A program made the translations under genes and the position numbers. Under the pieces are notes generated by a model. The model ran no database searches and was not told the origin of the DNA. It saw only the letters and a program-made list of their open reading frames with translations. Shown here piece after piece: positions 1 to 6,533 of a stretch of DNA of 11,232 nucleotides. This DNA comes from Sulfurimonas sp. UBA6014 (GTDB taxonomy: Bacteria > Campylobacterota > Campylobacteria > Campylobacterales > Sulfurimonadaceae): positions 38,091 through 49,322 of the forward strand of contig DJAA01000047.1 of assembly GCA_002428085.1 (NCBI GenBank), read 5' to 3'. The first letter of the stretch is position 1. Every line of letters starts with the position of its first letter.

Positions 1-327
1 GAAGTCATGAACATCATTGGTGATGTTGCAGGGTATGATGTCATTATGATAGATGATATGGTAGATACAGCAGGGACCATGGTAAAAGCAGCGACTGCCC
101 TAAAAAACAAAGGTGCAGCCTCAGTTATGGCGATTGCAACCCATGGAGTTTTAAGTGGAAAAGCGTATGAAAACCTCGCTAATGGCGAACTTGATGAACT
201 TATCATCACCAATACGCTTGAGACAAAACCACACGATAAAATCAAAGTTTTAACAGTTGCACCACTCTTTGCTGAAGTTATTCGTCGTGTATATCACAAC
301 GAAAGCGTTAACAGCCTTTTTGCATAA
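1..327 (+). CDS. prs: Ribose-phosphate pyrophosphokinase (PRPP synthase), C-terminal part
   Basis: Cytoplasmic enzyme that makes PRPP from ribose 5-phosphate and ATP for nucleotide, histidine and tryptophan synthesis. The gene is cut by the window edge. The open frame runs from base 1, and only about 108 C-terminal residues of a protein usually near 310 are present. The PRPP-binding loop is clear (IDDMVDTAGT, bases about 49-78). It is followed by the usual KAATALKNKGAASV and IATHGVLSGKA segments and a family-typical end (VAPLFAEVIRRVYHNESVNSLF). The ATG at base 7 is an internal Met, not the start, because the family sequence continues upstream of it. The TAA at 325-327 lies 14 bases before the lepA start, so the two genes are probably co-transcribed. 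Confidence 0.95.
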   Translation, partial: EVMNIIGDVAGYDVIMIDDMVDTAGTMVKAATALKNKGAASVMAIATHGVLSGKAYENLANGELDELIITNTLETKPHDKIKVLTVAPLFAEVIRRVYHNESVNSLFA

Positions 328-330
328 GGT

Positions 331-344
331 AAAGGAATTCATTG
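331..344 (+). promoter_or_regulatory. Ribosome binding site that fixes the TTG start of lepA
   Basis: AAAGGA (331-336) is followed 5 bases later by TTG (342-344). No ATG in frame nearby gives a family-like N-terminus, so the site decides the non-ATG start. Confidence 0.75.
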
Positions 345-2132
345 AAAAACATTAGAAATTTTTCTATTATCGCTCACATTGACCATGGAAAAAGCACTTT
401 AGCTGATCGTATTATTCAAGAGTGTGGCTCAGTGAGTCAAAGAGAGATGAAGACGCAAATGATGGATACCATGGACATCGAACAAGAGCGTGGTATCACC
501 ATCAAAGCACAAAGCGTACGGCTTGACTATGTTAAAGACGGCGAGCACTATATACTAAACCTCATCGACACTCCAGGGCATGTCGATTTTTCTTATGAAG
601 TGAGCAAATCTCTTGCCTCAAGTGATGGCGCTTTGCTGATAGTTGACGCGGCGCAAGGTGTTGAGGCACAAACGATTGCAAATGTTTATTTGGCGATGGA
701 AAACAACCTCACTCTTATCCCCGTCATCAACAAAATAGATTTGCCCGCAGCAGACCCTGCTAAAGTTGCAGAGGAGATTGAGACAAGTATCGGCATTGAT
801 GCAACGGATGCTTGTTTAGTTTCTGCTAAAACAGGAGTAGGGATTCGCGCACTTATTGATGCCATCGTAGAGAGGATTCCTTCCCCCGTGGGAGACCCTA
901 GCGCGACTACAAAGGCAATCATTTATGACTCTTGGTTTGACCAGTATCTAGGTGCATTGGCACTTGTGCGTGTATTCGACGGTCAAGTCAAAAAAGGGCA
1001 AAACATCCAGCTCATGAGCAACTTGGAAGAGCATCAGATTTTAGACCTCATGTATCCTCATCCACTCAAGCGGATTAAAACAGAGACAATAGCATGTGGT
1101 GAAATAGGGATAGTTGTGCTTGGACTCAAAGAGGTAAGCGGAATCAATGTAGGCGATACCATCACAGATGCAAAAAATCCTGCACTTGAGCCAGTCGGGC
1201 GCTATGAGCCTGCAAAACCTTTTGTTTTTGCGGGTATTTATCCTATAGACACAGATGAATTTGAGAGTTTGCGTGATGCACTTGAAAAGCTCAGACTCAA
1301 CGATAGCTCCCTCTCTTATGAACCTGAGACCTCCTTGGCTCTTGGTTTTGGATTTCGTGTCGGCTTTTTGGGGATGCTTCACATGGAGGTTATCAAAGAG
1401 CGTTTAGAGCGTGAATTTAACCTTGACCTCATCGCTTCTGCACCATCGGTTATTTATCAAGTTTATCTCAATAACGGCGATAAAATCCACGTTCAAAACC
1501 CTTCTCAGCTTCCTGAGGTCAACAAAATCGACAGAATTGAAGAGCCTTATGTCCGCGCTACGGTTATCACACCCTCGCAGTATCTGGGCAACATCATCAC
1601 ACTTCTTATCAACAAGCGTGGGACGCAAAAAAAGATGACGTATCTCAACGAAGAGAGAGTTATGCTTGAGTATGAAGTACCCATGAATGAAATCATCGTC
1701 GATTTTTACGACACGCTCAAATCTATCTCTAAAGGGTATGCCTCTTTTGATTATGAACCCATCGAGTTTAGAGTCGGCGACCTTGTCAAACTTGACATCA
1801 AAGTAGCTGGAGAAGCCATAGATGCCCTAAGTATCGTAGTTCCTCGCAACCAAGCGCTCGCTCGTGGACGCGTTTTGGTTAAAAACATGAAAGAGATTAT
1901 CCCGCGTCAACTTTTTGAAGTAGCCGTTCAAGCCTCTTTAGGTTCTCAGGTTATTGCGCGTGAAACGGTAAAATCTATGGGAAAAAATGTTACCGCTAAG
2001 TGTTATGGCGGTGATATTACCCGTAAACGCAAACTCCTGGAAAAACAAAAGGCGGGTAAAAAACGTATGAAATCGATTGGGAAAGTGCAACTTCCTCAAG
2101 AGGCGTTCATGTCTGTTTTAAAAATGGATTAG
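342..2132 (+). CDS. lepA: Elongation factor 4 (LepA), ribosome-associated GTPase
   Basis: Translational GTPase that acts on the ribosome and is linked to back-translocation and to 30S biogenesis or initiation. The protein is 596 residues, the normal family length. It shows the P-loop AHIDHGKST (residues 11-19), the switch II motif DTPGHVDF (76-83) and the NKID base-specificity motif (130-133). The LepA-specific C-terminal domain includes GGDITRKRKLLEKQKAGKKR. The start is a TTG at 342-344, chosen because an AAAGGA Shine-Dalgarno site lies at 331-336 and the encoded MKNIRNFSIIAHIDHGKST matches the family N-terminus. The gene sits 14 bases after prs and 2 bases before the ComF-like gene, which suggests one transcript. 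Confidence 0.97.
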   Translation: MKNIRNFSIIAHIDHGKSTLADRIIQECGSVSQREMKTQMMDTMDIEQERGITIKAQSVRLDYVKDGEHYILNLIDTPGHVDFSYEVSKSLASSDGALLIVDAAQGVEAQTIANVYLAMENNLTLIPVINKIDLPAADPAKVAEEIETSIGIDATDACLVSAKTGVGIRALIDAIVERIPSPVGDPSATTKAIIYDSWFDQYLGALALVRVFDGQVKKGQNIQLMSNLEEHQILDLMYPHPLKRIKTETIACGEIGIVVLGLKEVSGINVGDTITDAKNPALEPVGRYEPAKPFVFAGIYPIDTDEFESLRDALEKLRLNDSSLSYEPETSLALGFGFRVGFLGMLHMEVIKERLEREFNLDLIASAPSVIYQVYLNNGDKIHVQNPSQLPEVNKIDRIEEPYVRATVITPSQYLGNIITLLINKRGTQKKMTYLNEERVMLEYEVPMNEIIVDFYDTLKSISKGYASFDYEPIEFRVGDLVKLDIKVAGEAIDALSIVVPRNQALARGRVLVKNMKEIIPRQLFEVAVQASLGSQVIARETVKSMGKNVTAKCYGGDITRKRKLLEKQKAGKKRMKSIGKVQLPQEAFMSVLKMD

Positions 2133-2134
2133 GC

Positions 2135-2707
2135 ATGAGGTGTTTGTTGTGTGAGAGTTTATCGCTCACACACATATGTCCAAACTGCCAAAATACTTTT
2201 TTAACGCCCTCTCTTTACAGACGAAAAATCTTTAACGACCTCGAAGTCATCTCTTTTTATAAATACAAAGAGATAAAAAACCTCCTCCACACTAAACATA
2301 CTGATTTAGGCTATTACATCTACTCCATTTTAGCTAAAAACAGTTTTGCAAAATTTGCCGATGCGTTTGAGTTTTCACACACCATCACTTCCATCGCCAT
2401 TGATGACAAAACAAAAAGTGGTTACGCACATACAGCCATCCTTAACCATGCACTCAAGAGTAAAAATATAGAGCCGCTTCACAATAAACTTCGAGCGCAA
2501 AGTACTATTTCATACTCTGGAAAAACAAAAGAATTCAGACTCCTTCATCCAAGAAATTTTCAACTCAAAGCGTTTCAAGCAAAAGAAGTGATTTTAGTAG
2601 ATGACATTATCACCACTGGAACAACGTTCACACAAGCAATACAAACCATGCAAAAAAATAAAAAAGAGGTTCTATTTTGTTTAGCCCTTGCGGATGCAGC
2701 GCTCTAA
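2135..2707 (+). CDS. ComF-family phosphoribosyltransferase-like protein
   Basis: A 190-residue protein of the ComF/GntX family. Relatives are linked to DNA uptake in competent bacteria, but the biochemical reaction is not firmly established. A small N-terminal zinc-ribbon-like motif has two CxxC pairs (C3/C6 and C15/C18). The C-terminal half carries the type I phosphoribosyltransferase PRPP loop VDDIITTGTT (residues 155-164), with both acidic residues intact. The ATG is 2 bases after the lepA stop and has only a weak ribosome site, so translation is probably coupled to lepA. The first cysteine pair follows the Met directly, which fits this start. It is somewhat shorter than the roughly 220-240 residues common elsewhere, but no core motif is missing. 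A role in natural transformation is inferred from the family only. Confidence 0.88.
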   Translation: MRCLLCESLSLTHICPNCQNTFLTPSLYRRKIFNDLEVISFYKYKEIKNLLHTKHTDLGYYIYSILAKNSFAKFADAFEFSHTITSIAIDDKTKSGYAHTAILNHALKSKNIEPLHNKLRAQSTISYSGKTKEFRLLHPRNFQLKAFQAKEVILVDDIITTGTTFTQAIQTMQKNKKEVLFCLALADAAL

Positions 2708-2720
2708 AAATGATTTAACT

Positions 2721-2729
2721 TGATATAAT
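2721..2729 (+). promoter_or_regulatory. Possible upstream extended -10 promoter for grpE-dnaK
   Basis: TGATATAAT matches the TGnTATAAT extended -10 element, common in epsilonproteobacterial sigma-70 promoters, and is preceded by AT-rich DNA. It starts 13 bases after the ComF-like gene stop and would give a leader of about 100 bases ahead of grpE. No good -35 box is present. It would lie outside the HAIR-like operator and could supply heat-independent expression. AT-rich DNA yields such matches by chance. Confidence 0.35.
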
Positions 2730-2767
2730 CAGACTAAACTATATTTATAAAATCAACTAAAGTTATA

Positions 2768-2788
2768 CTTGACATTGTTACACTCAAT
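2768..2788 (+). promoter_or_regulatory. HAIR-like inverted repeat, putative HspR operator
   Basis: CTTGACA-N7-ACTCAAT matches the HspR-binding HAIR consensus CTTGAGT-N7-ACTCAAG at 11 of 14 positions with the exact 7-base spacing. It overlaps the -35 box and most of the spacer of the grpE promoter, an ideal place to block RNA polymerase. HspR is known to repress the hrcA-grpE-dnaK operon in Campylobacter and Helicobacter. No hspR gene lies in this window, so the regulator is inferred. No CIRCE element (the HrcA operator) is visible here. Confidence 0.6.
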
Positions 2789-2797
2789 ATGTATAAT
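2769..2797 (+). promoter_or_regulatory. Consensus sigma-70 promoter of grpE-dnaK
   Basis: TTGACA (2769-2774) and TATAAT (2792-2797) are both exact consensus hexamers, separated by 17 bp, the optimal spacing. The predicted transcript starts near 2804, about 32 bases before the grpE ATG. It carries an AAGGAG ribosome site (2817-2822), set 13 bases from the ATG and so slightly far. A consensus -35 box is unusual in this group, where it is usually degenerate, and suggests a strong promoter meant to be held down by a repressor. Confidence 0.85.
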
Positions 2798-2835
2798 AAT
2801 GGCATCTTTTTAAAAAAAGGAGTTATCAAACCATT

Positions 2836-3390
2836 ATGTCACAAGAAGAAATAGTACAAGAACCCCAAATATTTGAAGGGGAAAACAAAGAGGTAAAAAC
2901 CGCTGAAGCAGAGGCTGAAGCTGAAGCAGTAGTCAACGAATTTGATCTTTTGCAAGAAGAACTCGCTTCACTCAAAGATAAATATGCTCGAGTCCATGCT
3001 GATTTTGAAAATATCAAAAAAAGACTTGAACGTGAAAAATACACAGCAGTTGAGTACTCAAACGAAAAATTTGCAAAAGACATGATTCCTGTTATGGACT
3101 CACTTCAAGGTGCCATGAATTCTGCAAATGTAGAGGCTGACAAGGGAGAGCTTTTTGACAAGCTTAAAGTGGGGATTGAGCTTACATATAAGCAACTCAT
3201 CACTGCTCTAGAAAAACATGGGGTGAGTGTTGTCTCTCATGACGAAGCTTTTGATCCAAATATTCACAACGCCATTCAAGCAGTCGAGAGCCAAGAAGTG
3301 GAGTCTGGACAAATCGTTCAAACTTTTCAAACAGGCTATAAATACAAAGGTAGACCATTGCGTGAAGCTATGGTAACAGTCGCGAAATAA
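2836..3390 (+). CDS. grpE: Nucleotide exchange factor GrpE
   Basis: Homodimeric co-chaperone that releases ADP from DnaK in the cytoplasm and can act as a thermosensor. At 184 residues it is of usual length. It has an acidic, low-complexity N-terminus with an alternating Ala-Glu run (about residues 23-31), a long charged coiled-coil helix (about 34-100) and the C-terminal beta domain. That domain bears the GrpE signature region (FDPNIHNAIQAV, then GYKYKGRPLREAMVTV). It is first in a two-gene unit with dnaK. In many Campylobacterota hrcA precedes grpE; here a ComF-like gene occupies that place. The ATG is supported by AAGGAG at 2817-2822. Confidence 0.97.
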   Translation: MSQEEIVQEPQIFEGENKEVKTAEAEAEAEAVVNEFDLLQEELASLKDKYARVHADFENIKKRLEREKYTAVEYSNEKFAKDMIPVMDSLQGAMNSANVEADKGELFDKLKVGIELTYKQLITALEKHGVSVVSHDEAFDPNIHNAIQAVESQEVESGQIVQTFQTGYKYKGRPLREAMVTVAK

Positions 3391-3396
3391 ACAGGC

Positions 3397-3422
3397 GGAA
3401 GTGTGGCTTGAGCCGTACGTCC
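3397..3422 (+). other. Imperfect RNA hairpin between grpE and dnaK
   Basis: GGAAGTGTGGC (3397-3407) pairs with GCCGTACGTCC (3412-3422) around a TTGA loop. It gives 10 pairs of 11, including two G-U pairs and one A-G mismatch. It is more GC-rich than its surroundings. No T-run follows on the + strand (the next bases are AAACAAAAAA), so it is not a standard terminator. It could act as an mRNA processing or stability element that sets DnaK above GrpE, but this role is inferred. Confidence 0.5.
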
Positions 3423-3459
3423 AAACAAAAAATAAATTAAATGAAATAAGGAAATTATA

Positions 3460-5340
3460 ATGAGCAAAGTAATAGGTATAGATTTAGGAACAACAAATTC
3501 ATGTGTAGCAGTTTATGAGGGTGGTGAAGCAAAAATCATCCCTAACAAAGAGGGAAAAAATACAACGCCTTCGGTCGTTGCATTTACAGATAAAGGTGAG
3601 GTTTTAGTAGGGGATCCTGCGAAACGTCAAGCTATCACAAACCCAAATAAAACTATCTCTTCTATCAAGAGAATTATGGGACTCATGATGAGCGAGGAGA
3701 ATGCAAAAGCCGCGCATGACAAGGTCACATACAACATTGTCAACAAAGATGGTATGGCAGCAGTGGATGTAGCGGGGAAAATTTACACGCCGCAAGAGAT
3801 TTCAGCAAAAATTCTCACAAAACTCAAAGAAGATGCTGAAGCGTATATCGGTGGTAAAGTTACAGATGCAGTTATCACCGTTCCTGCATACTTCAATGAT
3901 TCACAAAGAAAAGCTACAAAAGATGCTGGAACTATCGCGGGACTCAATGTTTTGCGTATCATCAATGAGCCGACAGCTTCTGCGCTTGCGTATGGTTTAG
4001 AGAGCAAATCTGAAGAAAATGTCCTTGTGTATGACCTTGGTGGAGGAACATTTGACGTAACAGTTTTAGAAATCTCAGATGGTACTTTTGAAGTTCTCTC
4101 AACAGATGGAAATGCATTTTTAGGAGGAGACGACTTTGATAATAAAATCGTTGATTATTTGAATGCTGAATTTAAAAATACCCATGGCATAGACCTCAAA
4201 AATGATAAAATGGCGTTACAACGTCTTAAAGATGCGGCAGAAAATGCTAAAAAAGAGCTCTCAAGCTCGACTGAAACAGAGATTAATCTTCCATTTATCA
4301 CCATGACAGAAGCTGGACCACAGCATTTAGTTATAAAACTTACGCGTGCAAAATTTGAAGGGATGATAGAAAAGCTTGTAGAAGAGACGATTGACCATAT
4401 AAAAACAGCTATGAAAGAGTCTGGTTTATCAAATAGCAATATCAAAGAAATTATCATGGTTGGTGGTTCTATCCGCGTTCCAAAAGTACAAGAGATGGTT
4501 TCTGCATTTTTTGGTGGTAAAACACTCAACAAAAGCGTAAACCCTGATGAAGTTGTAGCAGCAGGTGCCGCAATTCAAGGGGGCGTTTTACGTGGAGATG
4601 TCAAAGATGTTCTTCTTTTAGATGTAACTCCACTCTCTCTTGGTATCGAGACTTTAGGGGGAGTTGCTACGAAAATCATCGAAAAAGGGACAACTATTCC
4701 AGTAAAGAAATCTCAAATTTTCTCAACTGCAGAGAACAATCAGCCAGCTGTAAGCATCTCTGTTGTTCAAGGAGAGAGAGAATTTGCTAAAGATAACAAA
4801 TCTTTAGGTCTCTTTGAGCTGGGTGATATTCCTGCTGCTCCAAGAGGTGTGCCACAAATCGAAGTAACTTTTGACATTGATGCAAATGGTATCTTGACGG
4901 TCAGTTCAACTGATAAAGGAACAGGCAAATCCCAATCCATCACAATCTCTGGAAGCTCAGGTTTAAGTGAAGCAGAGATTAACAAAATGGTTCAAGATGC
5001 AGAAGCACATAAAGCTGAAGATGGAAAAAGAAAAGCCTTGGTAGAGTTAAAAAATCAAGCCGATGCACTCATCGCTCAAACTGAAAAATCTGTCACAGAG
5101 ATGGGTGAAAAACTTGAAGCCGAAGAAAAAGCTAAAATCGAAACTGCCATCAGCGAACTTAAAGATATCCTCAAAGATACAAACGCGACTAAAGAAGGCA
5201 TCGAAGCTAAGGTAAAAGTTTTAACAGAAGCCAGCCATAAAATGGCAGAGAAAATGTATAAAAAAGAAGATGGTGCAAGCACAGCTGACACGAAGAAAAA
5301 GAAAGAAGATGACGACGTAATTGACGCTGAAATCGAGTAA
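3460..5340 (+). CDS. dnaK: Chaperone protein DnaK (Hsp70)
   Basis: ATP-dependent cytoplasmic chaperone that works with GrpE and DnaJ. At 626 residues it is full length. The nucleotide-binding domain shows IDLGTTNS (residues 7-14), the catalytic-type Lys70, the phosphate-loop motif VYDLGGGTFDVT (190-201) and the third Hsp70 signature region IIMVGGSIRVPKV. The substrate-binding domain follows the linker DVLLLDVTPLSLGIETLGG, and the lid ends in the acidic tail DDDVIDAEIE typical of bacterial DnaK. One oddity is Ile338 (codon ATC, 4471-4473), where the family signature has Thr or Ser. The start ATG has an AAGGAA ribosome site at 3448-3453. It lies 69 bases after grpE and is probably co-transcribed from the grpE promoter. 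Confidence 0.98.
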   Translation: MSKVIGIDLGTTNSCVAVYEGGEAKIIPNKEGKNTTPSVVAFTDKGEVLVGDPAKRQAITNPNKTISSIKRIMGLMMSEENAKAAHDKVTYNIVNKDGMAAVDVAGKIYTPQEISAKILTKLKEDAEAYIGGKVTDAVITVPAYFNDSQRKATKDAGTIAGLNVLRIINEPTASALAYGLESKSEENVLVYDLGGGTFDVTVLEISDGTFEVLSTDGNAFLGGDDFDNKIVDYLNAEFKNTHGIDLKNDKMALQRLKDAAENAKKELSSSTETEINLPFITMTEAGPQHLVIKLTRAKFEGMIEKLVEETIDHIKTAMKESGLSNSNIKEIIMVGGSIRVPKVQEMVSAFFGGKTLNKSVNPDEVVAAGAAIQGGVLRGDVKDVLLLDVTPLSLGIETLGGVATKIIEKGTTIPVKKSQIFSTAENNQPAVSISVVQGEREFAKDNKSLGLFELGDIPAAPRGVPQIEVTFDIDANGILTVSSTDKGTGKSQSITISGSSGLSEAEINKMVQDAEAHKAEDGKRKALVELKNQADALIAQTEKSVTEMGEKLEAEEKAKIETAISELKDILKDTNATKEGIEAKVKVLTEASHKMAEKMYKKEDGASTADTKKKKEDDDVIDAEIE

Positions 5341-5347
5341 ATATTTT

Positions 5348-5381
5348 TTCACATGCCAAGAGCGGCATGTGAATTTATTTG
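5348..5381 (+). terminator. Rho-independent terminator after dnaK
   Basis: A perfect 10-bp stem, TTCACATGCC (5348-5357) with GGCATGTGAA (5364-5373), has a 6-base loop and is followed by TTTATTTG. It sits 7 bases after the dnaK stop and ends next to the stop codon of the converging NosL-like gene. The T-rich tail is on the + strand only, so it mainly serves dnaK, though the stem also forms in the opposite transcript. Confidence 0.85.
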
Positions 5382-5878
5382 TAGTATTTAAAATCTTCTT
5401 GAGCTTTTTCCCTTGCATTTTTAAAATCCATTATAATTCCGCCATTTTGAGAATGAAACTTTTTCGCATCTTCTTCTTTTAAAAATGCATATTTGCTCAC
5501 TCTGCTCATAGTCCCTCTTTGCTTGCTCCCTACGACATAAAAAGCCTGCGTCGCATTGATAAATTTTAGAGATGCAACATCAACAACTTTTGGATTTTTA
5601 AGAACAATACCCTCCCCTAAATGATCCTCAAAACAGTGAAGAGAACAGTATTGAAATACTTTGCCTTCATGGGTAGCGCTGTGATTTGTTTTATAATATT
5701 TGACTAAATCCATTCCGCAGATAGGGCACATTTTTTTATCTTTTCCCTCTTGCAATAAAGTTGCCAACTCAGGACTGACAGTTTGAAACATACTAGACTT
5801 GACTTGAGGGGCTTTTTGCGTTGCACATCCGCTAAAAATAACGCCACAAATCAAGATACAATACATCAGATTTTTCAT
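5375..5878 (-). CDS. NosL-like copper-binding lipoprotein
   Basis: A 167-residue protein predicted to be exported and lipid-anchored on the periplasmic side of a membrane. The signal peptide (residues 1-17) ends in the lipobox-like FSGC with Cys18 as the acylated residue; Phe at -3 is less common but tolerated. Next come CPICGM (51-56), YCSLHC (77-82) and a TMSRVSKYAF segment (123-132), the arrangement seen in NosL, a Cu(I)-binding lipoprotein that supports nitrous oxide reductase maturation. No nosZ or other nos gene is nearby, so general copper delivery or scavenging is as likely as a denitrification role. The ATG has a good AAAGGAG site (5884-5890). It diverges from the ScsD-like gene and converges on dnaK. 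Confidence 0.78.
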   Translation of the reverse strand: MKNLMYCILICGVIFSGCATQKAPQVKSSMFQTVSPELATLLQEGKDKKMCPICGMDLVKYYKTNHSATHEGKVFQYCSLHCFEDHLGEGIVLKNPKVVDVASLKFINATQAFYVVGSKQRGTMSRVSKYAFLKEEDAKKFHSQNGGIIMDFKNAREKAQEDFKYYK

Positions 5879-5897
5879 ATTTACTCCTTTGAGATAA

Positions 5898-5903
5898 GTT
5901 ATA
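5898..5903 (-). promoter_or_regulatory. Candidate -10 box for the NosL-like gene
   Basis: On the - strand TATAAC occurs within TAGTATAAC, outside the palindrome arm and 20 bases before the ATG. A second candidate is TATAAA inside the left arm (5919-5924). Neither has a clear -35 box, so the choice between them is open. Confidence 0.3.
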
Positions 5904-5911
5904 CTACCATG

Positions 5912-5998
5912 AGACTTCTTTATAGCCTAAAACACACTCACAAAAACTTCGCTAACGTTGCAGAATCGTTCGCTTAGTTTTAGGTTATAAAGAAGTCT
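5912..5998. repeat. Long inverted repeat between divergent NosL-like and ScsD-like genes
   Basis: Left arm 5912-5933 and right arm 5977-5998 are 22 bases each and complementary at 21 positions; the one difference, C5926 against T5985, is still a G-U pair in one RNA strand. They enclose a 43-bp centre. Read outward, each arm carries the same GGYTATAAAG with a -10-like TATAAA, at 5986-5991 on + and 5919-5924 on -. The divergent genes therefore start beneath near-identical sequences. Possible roles are a symmetric divergent promoter/operator, a MITE-like palindrome or a structured leader. No target-site duplication is evident at the ends. Confidence 0.8.
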
Positions 5999-6025
5999 AT
6001 TATATAAAAAAAGAAAGGTTTTGCA

Positions 6026-6523
6026 ATGAAAGAAAAAATCAAAAAATATCTTAAAGAGATTGTTTATTTTATACTCACGATGACTCTTTTTGCCAATGCG
6101 ATAAGTTACTACAAAAGCATTGACTTAAATACCCAGCCGCTAGATATAAAAAGCTTGATTTTGCTAAATGATGAAGCATATTCTTTGCCACAAGAGAAGC
6201 CCATTCTTGTCCATTTTTGGGCTTCTTGGTGTCCTGTTTGCAAACTTGAAGCTTCCAATATTCAAAAAATTTCAGAGCATTTTGAAGTGATTACTGTTGC
6301 TGTTCAATCAGGCTCTGACGAGCAAATCAAAGAGTATCTTGTAAAAAACGGATACACGTTTAAAGTTGTCAATGACGGCGATTCGCTTCTTGCTCAACAA
6401 TTTCATATTGGAGTCTATCCAAGCACTTTCATTTATGATAAAAACAAAAATCTAGTTTTTTCTGAAGTGGGTTACACTTCAACTGTAGGTTTGTATCTAA
6501 GAATGTTGTGGGCTAAATGGTAA
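6026..6523 (+). CDS. Membrane-anchored thioredoxin-fold protein, ScsD/TlpA-like
   Basis: A 165-residue protein with one N-terminal membrane helix (about residues 12-29) and a periplasmic thioredoxin domain. The redox motif WCPVC has Cys69 and Cys72, preceded by the beta strand ILVHFWAS; the cis-proline is in GVYPSTF. The ITVAVQSG segment and the end EVGYTSTVGLYLRMLWA closely resemble ScsD (suppressor of copper sensitivity) and related protein disulfide oxidoreductases, as distinct from CcmG/DsbE. It probably reduces or exchanges disulfides in periplasmic proteins and may aid copper tolerance. The ATG has an AAAGG site at 6014-6018. It is transcribed away from the NosL-like lipoprotein gene, which supports a shared metal-thiol role. 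The precise substrate is not visible. Confidence 0.85.
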   Translation: MKEKIKKYLKEIVYFILTMTLFANAISYYKSIDLNTQPLDIKSLILLNDEAYSLPQEKPILVHFWASWCPVCKLEASNIQKISEHFEVITVAVQSGSDEQIKEYLVKNGYTFKVVNDGDSLLAQQFHIGVYPSTFIYDKNKNLVFSEVGYTSTVGLYLRMLWAKW

Positions 6524-6533
6524 AATAACAGGA

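Noticed and set aside
1041..1628. Open frames antisense to, and overlapping, lepA
   Set aside because: They lie wholly inside a strongly conserved gene, show no family motif and have no convincing ribosome sites; they are frame shadows.
2705..2836. CIRCE element (HrcA operator) upstream of grpE
   Set aside because: No TTAGCACTC-N9-GAGTGCTAA-like pair is present; the inverted repeat there fits HAIR spacing instead.
2902..2930. Ala-Glu codon repeats in grpE as a phase-variable tract
   Set aside because: The repeat units are imperfect hexamers in frame, so length change would not switch the gene off; acidic low-complexity tails are normal for GrpE.
3397..3422. Hairpin after grpE as a rho-independent terminator
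   Set aside because: No T-run follows on either strand, and dnaK, which needs the upstream promoter, comes next.
5783..5977. 64-residue + strand open frame across the NosL-like gene start and the palindrome
   Set aside because: It overlaps a well-supported gene on the other strand and the repeat, has no recognisable domain and no ribosome site of note.
5912..5998. Integron attC site or IS-end reading of the inverted repeat
   Set aside because: The arms lack RYYYAAC/GTTRRRY core sites and the asymmetric bulges of attC; there is no integrase or transposase gene and no clear target duplication.
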